NCBI GenBank assembly: GCA_039105265.1
Contig: JAPFFF010000374.1
Span: forward strand, 1-24,352
Length of the DNA: 24,352 nucleotides
Reading direction: 5' to 3'
From: Tritrichomonas musculus
Taxonomy: Eukaryota; Parabasalia; Tritrichomonadida; Tritrichomonadidae
The position numbers were made by a program, and so were the translations under genes. The notes under the pieces were generated by a model that did not search any database, was not told the origin of the DNA, and saw only the letters and a list, made by a program, of their open reading frames with translations. Position 1 is the stretch's first letter, and the number at the start of each line of letters is the position of its first letter. Of the stretch, positions 8,310 to 17,300 are shown in pieces.

Positions 8310-8847
8310 AAAATTTTCTTTGAAATATCACCGTTCTATCGTTTGGATATTTGTAATAATATTTTATTAATACATTCATAAATACAAACTTGGTGTCTTT
8401 TCGATTATTTTGTTAGTATTTCTTGATTGGGAAATTTCGTCAAAATTTACACAATATTTGATTGACAAACATTTCAATTGAGAGATTTTAATTCATATAG
8501 AGATCAAGAAAAAATAGATATACTTATTATTTTATATATGTATTTATATTATTTCTATATTATAACTATGAATATAGATAATAATACGATGATGCATTTA
8601 TATTAAATTAGTTAAACTTGTTTTATTTAAATCTTGCTTGCTTTGAAAATTTTGAAATAAATCAAATTAATCATTCAAAAATTAAATAATATTTCAATTC
8701 TTTTTCAATTTGGAAAAGGAATATGTTTTAATATTTATCTTTTCATCAATAAGAAAAATCATAGATAAATTTTTAATTTAAAATTCCAAATTATGAATAA
8801 ATAAATAGTAATTATATTAAGCTTGTAAAAAACGAGCTTTTTTTTGT
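8310..8847. other. Intergenic; holds one copy of the TAAGCTTGTAAA motif
   Basis: About 540 bases of AT-rich DNA lie between the kinase start and the SDR stop, with no gene seen. At 8818-8829 it contains TAAGCTTGTAAA, the same 12 bases that bound the repeat island near 19.3-21.0 kb. No other similarity to that island is evident here. Confidence 0.4.
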
Positions 8848-9690
8848 TTACTCATAACTACATCTTGATGTGTAATCCTTCCATTTTAATCTTTCGCTTT
8901 CTAATTGGTCAATCTTTGGTTTAGCCCAATCAAGACATGTTTTACCGATGAACAAAAGTTTTGGAACATCTTCAAGTTTGGATATTTCTATGAATATTTT
9001 GGCTGCTCGATCTGGATCGCCATCTTTCTTTTTATCATCACCTCCAGCCGATGATTTTGCTCTTCTTTGTCTAACTACATCGTATTCAGGCATCAAATTC
9101 TTAACAGTGATAAGATTTTCAGCCTTAAAGAAATTGGTTTCAAATGGTCCTGGTTCAACAGGAACAACCTTAATGTTATAATCTTGAACTTCTGCAGCAA
9201 GACATTGAGACATTGAAACTACGGCTGCCTTTGTTGCTGAGTAAAAAGGAGATAAAGGTGGGTTCACAAGTGCTCCAATTGAAGCAATGTTGTAAATAAA
9301 TCCATTACGATTTTTTCTCATAATAGGTAATACATGGCGTAAAACGCTATGCATTGAGAAAAAGTTATCTTCAAACAATTGGCGAGATTCAGCAACAGTT
9401 GTTTCTTCAACAGATCCGCGTAATCCATGGCCAGCGTTATTAACACAAACATCAATTGTTCCGAATTTTGAAACAGTAGCATCAATTGCTTTTTTGACAC
9501 AGTCCTCATTTGTTAAATCAAGTTCTAAAGGAAGGAAATGGTCATTTTCTTTTTGTCCAACAGCGCCTTCTAATCTTGTACGATTACGTGATGTTGCAGT
9601 AACTTTGAAGTTTTGTGCTAATAATTCTTTAACAAGAGATAAGCCAAGGCCTTGGGAAGCACCTGTGACAAACCAAACGTTTCTTTGCAT
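8848..9690 (-). CDS. Classical short-chain dehydrogenase/reductase (NADP(H)-preferring)
   Basis: The ATG at 9690 gives 280 residues starting MQRNVWFVTGASQGLG; 15 further open codons upstream start only at TTG and carry no family signal. It has the full classical SDR set: cofactor motif TGASQGLG (9-16), Asp58, NNAG (84-87), Asn109, catalytic Ser137, and Tyr150-x3-Lys154. TSR at 33-35 places an Arg after strand 2, which suggests NADP(H) preference. Substrate is not predictable; this subgroup acts on carbonyl or hydroxyl groups of lipids, sugars or xenobiotics. There is no targeting peptide, so it is probably cytosolic. An insert rich in Gly, Asp and Lys (215-227) lies after the substrate loop. 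The stop overlaps a TAAA. The gene is more GC-rich and codon-biased than its neighbours, and closest kin are expected in bacteria, so lateral acquisition is possible but not shown here. Confidence 0.92.
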   Translation of the reverse strand: MQRNVWFVTGASQGLGLSLVKELLAQNFKVTATSRNRTRLEGAVGQKENDHFLPLELDLTNEDCVKKAIDATVSKFGTIDVCVNNAGHGLRGSVEETTVAESRQLFEDNFFSMHSVLRHVLPIMRKNRNGFIYNIASIGALVNPPLSPFYSATKAAVVSMSQCLAAEVQDYNIKVVPVEPGPFETNFFKAENLITVKNLMPEYDVVRQRRAKSSAGGDDKKKDGDPDRAAKIFIEISKLEDVPKLLFIGKTCLDWAKPKIDQLESERLKWKDYTSRCSYE

Positions 9691-9695
9691 CAAAA

Positions 9696-9701
9696 AAGTG
9701 A
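9696..9701 (-). promoter_or_regulatory. Possible initiator of the SDR gene (TCACTT)
   Basis: TCACT on the minus strand matches T-C-A(+1)-Y-W. The A lies 9 bases upstream of the ATG at 9690, which supports that start over the TTG further up. Confidence 0.45.
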
Positions 9702-10465
9702 GCTGAATATCAACAAATAAAAATATTCTCTTCAAGCATTCATTTTTTTGAATTTCTCTTACGATAGATTCTTTATCGTATTTTTTGTTTTAAAAAGGTA
9801 TTTATCGTATTTTCAGTATATGAAAAACAATATTATCTACATTTTTATAAAATGAACAAGTTGATTTTAATGTTAGGAAATATATTATTGAAATATAACT
9901 TTCAGGAAATGAATAGGGGGTCATGCTATTTTGTTTAAAAATTAATAGTTTTAATTTCTCAAAAAGTTCATTTAGACCATATATGTATACAAAAAGTTCT
10001 CTGTTCTTCAGCACTGTGCTAAAAAAATACACCCATATAATTATGCATTATTTAGCAAAAATTGAATAAAATAAGTATAAAAAAGTTTTCAAAAAGTGGT
10101 GTAGAATAATACGATTCCCCAAAAAAATGTGTTAATAAAAAAGTAATGATTAGCCATAATAGCAGATTTAATTAAAATAAAAAGCATAAGAATGATTAAT
10201 ATAATTTTCAATATTAACACTATAGTGTTAATATTAATTATTGTTATTAACACTAATTAATATAACTTTCATAATCTATAGATTGTTTATTTCTATCTGT
10301 TAGTTATATCTCCAAATAAATATCATCAATAATTAATATTATTTTTACAATCTATAGAGTGTTCATTTCTCTCTTTTATGATTATTTGGTATGTGAAAAT
10401 TTTGAAAAATTTTAAACATCAAAAAAAGCATCAAATTTTTGTTGCCTGAATTTTTATATTTTTGT
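9702..10465. other. Intergenic with palindrome and a diverged direct repeat
   Basis: No credible gene; a 76-codon minus frame at 9802-10032 has no recognisable feature. A perfect 26-base palindrome lies at 10210-10235, with 13-base arms reading AATATTAACACTA and TAGTGTTAATATT. Just after it come two diverged copies of a block starting AATCTATAGA (about 10277 and 10352), each followed by a T/C-rich stretch (TTTATTTCTATCTG and TTCATTTCTCTCTT). The region could carry promoters for both divergent flanking genes. Confidence 0.45.
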
Positions 10466-11155
10466 ATGCACTTTGAAGATTCGTTTGGGTCACGTCAAAG
10501 CCCATCTCTCGCAGAAGCAATGCGTCAAACGCCACAATTAGGTCAGCAGTGGGTTTATAGTTCAGGAGGATCAACGCCTAATTCTATCACTCAATCAGGA
10601 ATAAAATTGCATACTGTAAGCTCTTCCCAACAAGTAATTGAACCAATACTCAGATGCTCTCCAACAATAATTGAGCCAGCTTATAATTCGCAGCCTAACC
10701 AAATAGCTCCATCAATAGACCCACAAAGCTTAGATGAAATTGAAAAAAAGTTGTGTCAGCAGCTTGATGAAACACTGAAAATGAATTACAAAAAAATGAA
10801 AAATAAAATAAAAAAAGTGAAATCCAGGGTTCATCAAACAGATTGCTCAATTCACAGAATTCAAGAGTTAGTTGAATCTGTATATGAACAAATAGATGAA
10901 ATTGAAACCGCTAATGAATCTATTAGTATGCATCAAATACCGCATAATAATTGTCCAGTTGATGATTTTTTAGGTAATAGTAATAATAATGATAATAATA
11001 ATAATAACTATAATTATAATTATAATCAAGGACAGAAAAGACGGCAAAAGAAGATCACATGGAGAAAAGGGCTTCATAAAAACAATCATTTGCCATTATT
11101 TCTTGAACAACAGCCTCAAAATAATGATCTAAATGATACATCAACTTTTTTGTAA
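10466..11155 (+). CDS. Hypothetical coiled-coil protein with Asn-rich tract
   Basis: The first ATG is at 10466 (229 residues); nine open codons upstream begin with TTG. I do not recognise the family. Residues about 1-85 are polar and Ser/Gln/Pro-rich. Residues about 90-155 are a strong helical coiled coil (DEIEKKLCQQLDETLKMNY..., then ELVESVYEQIDEIETANESI) with a very basic middle (KKMKNKIKKVKSRVH). Residues about 172-190 are an Asn/Asp/Tyr run encoded by AAT and TAT triplets. A basic segment (RRQKKITWRKG) follows and the end is polar. The coiled coil suggests a structural or assembly role but no pathway can be named. Codon use is ordinary and there is no transmembrane segment. The gene converges on the helical-repeat gene at 11283, with only 127 bp between the stops. 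Confidence 0.6.
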   Translation: MHFEDSFGSRQSPSLAEAMRQTPQLGQQWVYSSGGSTPNSITQSGIKLHTVSSSQQVIEPILRCSPTIIEPAYNSQPNQIAPSIDPQSLDEIEKKLCQQLDETLKMNYKKMKNKIKKVKSRVHQTDCSIHRIQELVESVYEQIDEIETANESISMHQIPHNNCPVDDFLGNSNNNDNNNNNYNYNYNQGQKRRQKKITWRKGLHKNNHLPLFLEQQPQNNDLNDTSTFL

Positions 11156-11282
11156 TTTCGTTTTGCTGGTATTAATTTAATTTAAATAAAATGATATTAT
11201 TTATTGCCTTAATTTATCTTTTTTCATTTTTTTCTTCAATATAAATAAAACAGACGAAATTGATAAATAAAAAAGGTTTTCT

Positions 11283-12680
11283 TCAAATTATATCATTTTT
11301 TTCCTTGATTATTAAATTCCAAATATTTGCGATATCTGAGAACTCAGATTTCTGAACTATATTATCTATTATGCTAATATAATAATCTTGAAAAATAGCA
11401 TCTTGAATTTCATGATTATTTTTAACAATTGAGTAATCAAAGATCACTTTTATGGTTTTGATAAAATAAAGAGTTTCATGGCATTCATCAATTATCGAAA
11501 AAATTTGATCAAGAAAACCATTTTCAACAAGAAATGAAATATAATCAGATGGACCTAAACAGCATATCATACACATTGTTTTAATTGCTTCGACTTTTAC
11601 TTTGTAGCTTAATTTGCATAAAAGAAAGAAAAAATTAAAATAATTTAAATTGAAAGAATTGAAAAACTGAGGAAAGCGATTTAATATCGATTGATAAAAA
11701 TTGCAAACTGAAACAAAATATACTTCTTCATTGACAGAAGAAGAAATATTTTTTTTAGCGTTTTCGTTTATCCTCTTAAAAAGTGCTGAATGATCAATTA
11801 TGTCATAAGATAAAAGGGCCAAATTCATTGTCTCCTGGTTTAGGAGTAATGTATACATTTTAAAAGCTTCAGCAATTAATCGTAAATCATCATTTTCATC
11901 TGATAGTAATTTGAAAAGATTTTCAATTTGAATGTTATCATGAAAAAAGTTTTGAAACTTAATTCCCTTCTTGAATAAAGTACACATTATTTTTAAATAG
12001 CAAAATTTTTCTAAATAATAATCCTCATCATTAAAAAGTGTATTTAAATTCTTGTAAACAGGAGCACAATATTCAAAGATTGCCTCTTCAGTCTTAATTA
12101 TTTCTCGAAATGTTGAAAGAAAAGAAAAGTCATGAATATTAGAAAGAGATTTGACATAATTTTCAATTATGAAAGGGATTGGAATGTATTTATGATGTTT
12201 TTTGACAATATTTTTGAGTAATTCATTGATTCTTTTAAATCTCTTTGTATGTTGGTTGAATTTATAATGGTCTATTCCTTCTTCTGGATATGTAGTAGCA
12301 TCAGTTATCAACCGATCTAAAAAATCTTTACTTAGAAAAAAGCTGCATTCACTATCATGCTTTTCATATAATGTGATTAAAAGACGAGGTAAAAATATAT
12401 AGCATTGTTCGTCTAATAAAGTTGGATTAATAAAAAAATTTAGTAAAATCAGATGTATTTGTTTTTCGAAAAATAAATTCTTTTCAGTTTTTGATAATCC
12501 ATATTTTATTTTACTGTTAAAATCCATTATTATATGAAATTCAGAATATGGAGTATTTTCATCAACAGCTTTTAAAAAAATATAGCAGAGATCAGCGAAA
12601 TCTTCCTTTCCTTTTTCTTTTCTTGATTTTTCTAGTTTTTGTATTTTTTGAAAATCATCAATCTCGATTTTATATTCCAT
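11283..12680 (-). CDS. Armadillo/HEAT-like helical-repeat protein
   Basis: The ATG at 12680 gives 465 residues; eight more codons are open upstream but start only with TTG. The whole protein is made of amphipathic helices rich in Leu, Ile, Phe, Asn and Lys, with no signal peptide or membrane span. One stretch is close to an ARM repeat: VKVEAIKTMCMICCLGPSDY followed by ISFLVENGFLDQIFSIIDEC. Another, ENLFKLLSDENDDLRLIAEAF, reads like a HEAT/ARM unit. This points to an alpha-solenoid scaffold that binds peptides or other proteins. Trichomonads have many such poorly studied proteins, and I cannot name an orthologue. The N-terminal 30 residues are charged and helical. No catalytic motif is visible. 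Fold assignment is moderate; function unknown. Confidence 0.65.
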   Translation of the reverse strand: MEYKIEIDDFQKIQKLEKSRKEKGKEDFADLCYIFLKAVDENTPYSEFHIIMDFNSKIKYGLSKTEKNLFFEKQIHLILLNFFINPTLLDEQCYIFLPRLLITLYEKHDSECSFFLSKDFLDRLITDATTYPEEGIDHYKFNQHTKRFKRINELLKNIVKKHHKYIPIPFIIENYVKSLSNIHDFSFLSTFREIIKTEEAIFEYCAPVYKNLNTLFNDEDYYLEKFCYLKIMCTLFKKGIKFQNFFHDNIQIENLFKLLSDENDDLRLIAEAFKMYTLLLNQETMNLALLSYDIIDHSALFKRINENAKKNISSSVNEEVYFVSVCNFYQSILNRFPQFFNSFNLNYFNFFFLLCKLSYKVKVEAIKTMCMICCLGPSDYISFLVENGFLDQIFSIIDECHETLYFIKTIKVIFDYSIVKNNHEIQDAIFQDYYISIIDNIVQKSEFSDIANIWNLIIKEKNDII

Positions 12681-12865
12681 CAATATGTGTGGGTAGACGA
12701 TCAAAATTCGTTAAATTATTTAAAATTTTTATTTATGAAAAATTTTTTTTATTTTATTTTTATATATATAATAATATAAAAAAGCATTTAATTAATAAAA
12801 GTTGACCAAATTAAGATTTATAATTTTTCAATAGTTATATAAATATTGAAAGAAATTTAAAATCA

Positions 12866-13398
12866 TTTAATATCTTGTTATAGAGCTCCGAATTTATATT
12901 AAATAAATAAATATATAATAGTGATAAATTATATTATACTTATATTTATATTGGGAATGAACTTTTAATCAGCAGTTTTTTAAAAAAAGTTCTGAGAAGT
13001 TTCTTTTTTTATCATATATTTTTAGCAATTCAAAATATTTGAAAATGAAAAAACGATAAATAAGAATCTTTAATATCTTGTTATAGAGCTCCGAATTTAT
13101 ATTAAATAAATAAAAATATAATAGTGATAAATTATATTATACTTATATATATATCGGGAATGAACTTTTAATCAGCAGTTTTTTAAAAAAAGTTCTGAGA
13201 AGTTTCTTTTTTTATCATATATTTTTAGCAATTCAAAATATTTGAAAATGAAAAAACGATAAATAAGAATCTTTAATATCTTGTTATAGAGCTCCGAATT
13301 TATATTAAATAAATAAAAATATAATAGTAATAAATTACATTATATTTATATTTATATTGGGAATGAACTTTTAATCAGCAGTTTTTTTAAAAAAATGC
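12866..13398. repeat. 203-bp tandem repeat, about 2.6 copies
   Basis: Three head-to-tail copies start at 12866, 13069 and 13272, each opening TTTAATATCTTGTTATAGAG. The spacing is exactly 203 bp both times. The third copy is cut off after about 127 bp, following CAGCAGTTTTTTTAAAA. Copies differ at only a few positions. Within each unit, GAACTTTT is followed by its complement AAAAGTTC about 20 bases later, so the unit can fold into a hairpin; the third copy loses this because it ends before the second arm. The unit has no open frame. The array ends about 80 bp before the ankyrin-family relic. Confidence 0.93.
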
Positions 13399-13479
13399 AT
13401 GAAAGCTATTTTGTCACTTTTTATTACTTTATAAAATAAAAATGAGTGAATTCTTGAAAGATCAGATATAATAATATAT

Positions 13480-13842
13480 ATGCATTCTCGAGAACTTGCC
13501 GAATCTTCTTTAATGGAATTCTTGAAAAATTCAGATGATCTTGAAGAAAATTATGAAAATTTAATTCGCATTTTTAATGATTACAAAATTGATGAAAATT
13601 CGCAAGATTTAAAAGATGTCTTAAATATAATTATTTCTTTTTGAAATAATTATCCTAGAAATCTACTATTTTTTTCATTTTTATTTTTTTCAAAGATTGA
13701 AAAAATTATATTATTTTTTAAGCCAAAAATTATGAAATTCTGGTCAAATATTGAAAAATTCCATATTTTTAGAACCAACAAACGAATTCTTTTATTTGCG
13801 CTCAACGAAAAAATTGTTACACTTGACCAAAAGATATATTGA
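13480..13842 (+). pseudogene. Ankyrin/DUF3447-family N-terminal fragment, broken
   Basis: From the ATG at 13480 the frame reads MHSRELAESSLMEFLKNSDD and continues to a TGA at 13642-13644. The same frame then carries on with FFSKIEKIILFFKPKI, FSNIE-like and FRTNKRILLFALNEKIVTLD stretches until a second TGA at 13840-13842. This order (helical N-terminus, then S-K-I-E-K-I, then N-K-R-I-L-L-F-x-x-x-E-K-I-I-T) is, from memory, that of the N-terminal region of large trichomonad ankyrin/DUF3447 proteins. No ankyrin repeats follow, so the gene is both interrupted and truncated. It could instead be a short gene plus stop read-through, but continued family similarity after the stop favours a pseudogene. 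Confidence 0.7.
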
Positions 13843-14312
13843 ATTGTTTTTTTAGCTCCAAAAAATAAACATAATTCTTAACATTTATATTTTTTCTAAT
13901 ATAATATATTTATATATTTTTATTTATATTAAATAATTTATAAATATAAGTAGTTCTAAAAGATAAAAATATTTCATAATTAAATTTTTATATTCAAATA
14001 TTTCAATGATCTTATTCAAAAAATAAAAAAACGATCATTTCTCATTTAAAAATAAAATCGTTGATATATCCCTTATTGCCCATTAAAATATTCTGGTATT
14101 TATAAAATAATCTAATTACCTCTTAATTAATATAATATATGAATATATAAATAAATGACGGAAGAGAATCCAGTACCCATACATATTTCCATCATAAAAA
14201 TTTTTGATAAAAATGATAGAAAAAATTGAATTACAAACAAATTTTTAATATAAAATCGCATGATTAATTATATAATTAACATGATAAATAATTAAAAAAT
14301 AATAAAATAAGA
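13843..14312. other. Intergenic, no gene seen
   Basis: About 470 bases of very AT-rich DNA lie between the ankyrin relic and the stop of the WD-repeat gene. No frame with coding character was found, and no continuation of the ankyrin relic is recognisable. Confidence 0.4.
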
Positions 14313-17300
14313 CTAATGTTTTGGTCTAGCTTTCACCATTTGCAATGGTTTTAATAGTTGTCTAGGTGTACGAACATATTGGTCAATTAAAGTTTTCGGA
14401 CTTTTGTTATTACTATTAATATTGTTTACATTTTTGCTTGGATTATGATAAGCATGAAAACTCTTTACATCTTTTGGTCCATTTGAATCAACAACCATTC
14501 GATATCTTTTGCAAGCGAAAGGACTAATTCCTCGCTGTCTTATGTAACGAGCATCTTTTGATGATCTTAAATAAATTGGCATGATTGGTTCAACAAAAGT
14601 TGGCCCTCTTGCTGACTCTGGAATTTGTATATCTGGATTTTGAAATTTTGGATTAAAATTCAATGAATGACGATCAATATTAGTCTTGTATTGAGCTTGA
14701 TTTTTTCTTTCCTCCTCATAATTTTTATTATTATCTTCTTCTTCAAAATCAACTTTTGTCTCATTTGAATTTAAGTCATCGCTTTGAGCTGCTTCTCTTT
14801 CTCTCTTTTCTTTTATCTTCAACATCAGCTGCTCTTTGCAAAAATTCATCTCTGCGACTGTTTTATTCAAATTTGGAACAGATGCACCACGAGAGTGAGC
14901 TGAAGATTTGTGAACTTTTTTCATAGGCAACACTTGATTATCTAGCAAGAAAGAAGGCCTATTTAAAGCGTCATTTGAGAACTCTTTTTCATCTGGAAAT
15001 CTCACAAATGATTCTCTTTGATGATTAGTGTAATGTTTTTGTGAAGCTTCATGATTTTCGTCTTCATTATTATTATCATTACTTGGTAATGTATTTGGTT
15101 GTGGATCTTTTAATACCTCTTCATCTAACTTTTTCAATTGTGATGATTGAATAATAATATGATCTGCTTGTTTTGACATTTTTATTTGTGAGACGTTTAT
15201 TGGTGGTAAAGTAACCATGACTCCCCAAGAAGGTGTCGAATACTTAACTTCTCTCCTCTTATTTCTTGAATTCATGTAGAAAGGTGAATTTGACGGCGGT
15301 TGTGGTGAAAATGATGGGAATTTGCTTGATTTCAGTCCTTGTCGTTCCAAAAGCCGTAAAAGTGACGCGTATCGTTTGTCACCATTTTCTGCCATCTTCC
15401 GCACCATGTTGATGTCGAAAAAGAGATTCACTGGCGGAGCGGATCCGTCAACAAGAAAGCGGAACGGATCAGGCGTTCGTGATCTTCGATGTGCTGCTGC
15501 TGGGTCAAATAATGGACGCCTCTCGCGCTGAGGACGATAAGTTGGAGGCGTCGGGGAGCGCCGAACGCGACGCGCTTTGGCAACTTGCGGGACGATGGCA
15601 ATGTCGTTTGGGACCGTTTTTGGAATGTTGCCGAATTTTCGGAGAGAAGAAGGATCGACTGTCTGTGATGCCGTGTTTTTGTAGCCTTTTTTCAAAAGAC
15701 GACTTGGAAGTTGCTGAGGTTTCTTGTTTGTTTTGTTTGTAGCTTTCTTCTCATTTTCACTATTTTTATTCGTGTCCTCATTTTCATTATGCTTGCTTGT
15801 GTTTTGGTCTTTACTTTTGCCATTTTTATTCTTGTTTAAGTTGTCATTTATATTTTTACTTGTGTTTTGGTCTTTACTTTTGTTTGTGCTGTCACTTTTA
15901 TTTTTACTTTTGTTTGTGTTGTCATTTATATTTTTGTTTGTGTTGTCATTTATATTTTTGTTTGTGCTGTCACTTTTACTTTTGTTTGTGTTGTCATTTA
16001 TATTTTTGTTTGTGTTGTCATTTATATTTTTGTTTGTGCTGTCACTTTTACTTTTGTTTGTGTTGTCATTTATATTTTTGTTTGTGTTGTCATTTATATT
16101 TTTGTTTGTGTTGTCATTTATATTTTTACTTGTGTTTTGGGTTTTACTTTTGTTTGTGTTGTCAATTTTGTTCTTGTTTGTGTTGTCATTTTTACTTTTG
16201 TTTGCGTTTTGGTCTTTGTTTTGATTATTGTTGCCTTTTTTGTTTGTTTTTTGTTTGTCATTTTCTTTATTTTTATTGTGACTATCTTTGTCTATGCTAT
16301 TTGAGTCTGATTTTGTTTTATTTTTACCTTTATTCTTTTGATTTTCAGCTTCTTTTTTATTTATTGAATCTGGATTTAATTCACTATTTTTGCCAGAATT
16401 CATTTTCTTTTCTTTATCTGTGTCAGTTTTCTTTTCATTTGACTTTTTGTTGGCATTTTGATCGTTTTCAGAAATATTCTTACTTGATTTTGATTCATTT
16501 TCGCTTTTCTTTGTGACAGAGAAAGATTCGCTGTTTTTATCATTTTCTGTGTCATTTGAAGATTGTGTTGGCACTTTTGGCTGAGGCGCTCTTGCACGAC
16601 TTGGGCGAGTTCTGGCTTGTGTTTTTGGCTCTTTGATTGCGTTTTCACGTCTTGCGTCATTGAATGCTTTCAATATTTCTTTTTCTTTTTCTTCTCTTTC
16701 TTTATCAGCCTTTTGTTTTTCGAGCAATTTGATCATATCATCAGTTTTGTTATCTTTTGAATCTTCTGTCTCATTTTGTGATCGGTTTGATTCAATTTCA
16801 ACTGATTGAGAAAAACCGCTTTTTTTGTCCTCTTCTTCCTCTTCAAGAATATATTCATAAGAATATTCATCACTAGTTTTTGGCTTTTGTGATGAAAGCT
16901 TTTTTTCTTTGTTTTCTTGGTCTGGTGGTCGCGGAAATTTATCATATGGCAAATTGATCATATTTTTTGGTCGATTGTCAGTTTCATCAAAATCTTCAAA
17001 ATTTAAATTCTGTTCTTGTGACATTGAAAGCTGTTTTTTCAGAGCTTCTATTATTCTTCTTCTTCGAGCATTAATTCTGCTTTTTTTTGGGTCATTTTTC
17101 TTTTTTCGTCCAGCAAATACTGATTCTTCCTTTTCTTCTTCTTCCTTGAACATCAAAATACTATTGTCAAGGAAATCTGTTTTTCTATCATAATTATCAT
17201 ATATTTCATCTTCAAGATCAATATTTTCACCAAAAATGTCTCCTCCTTTGGTAATCATTATTTCATTTAAGGTGGCAATTAGAATGTCTCTCTTTCCATT

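Noticed and set aside
8818-8847. AAGCT...AGCTTTTTTTT downstream of the SDR stop as a hairpin terminator
   Set aside because: The stem is only five bases, and eukaryotic messenger genes do not end at such structures. The TAAA at the stop is a better 3'-end signal.
9802-10032. 76-codon minus-strand frame upstream of the SDR gene
   Set aside because: No family signal and no initiator or start context; consistent with chance.
12866-13398. Regular repeats considered as a CRISPR array
   Set aside because: The units are 203 bp, contiguous, without unique spacers and in a eukaryotic context; they are a plain tandem repeat.
15724-16516. Long plus-strand frames rich in Cys, Phe, Leu and Val opposite the WD-repeat gene
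   Set aside because: They are the antisense of the 24-bp coding minisatellite. A repeat whose unit is a multiple of three leaves all frames open, and the composition is what the complement of Lys/Asn codons gives.
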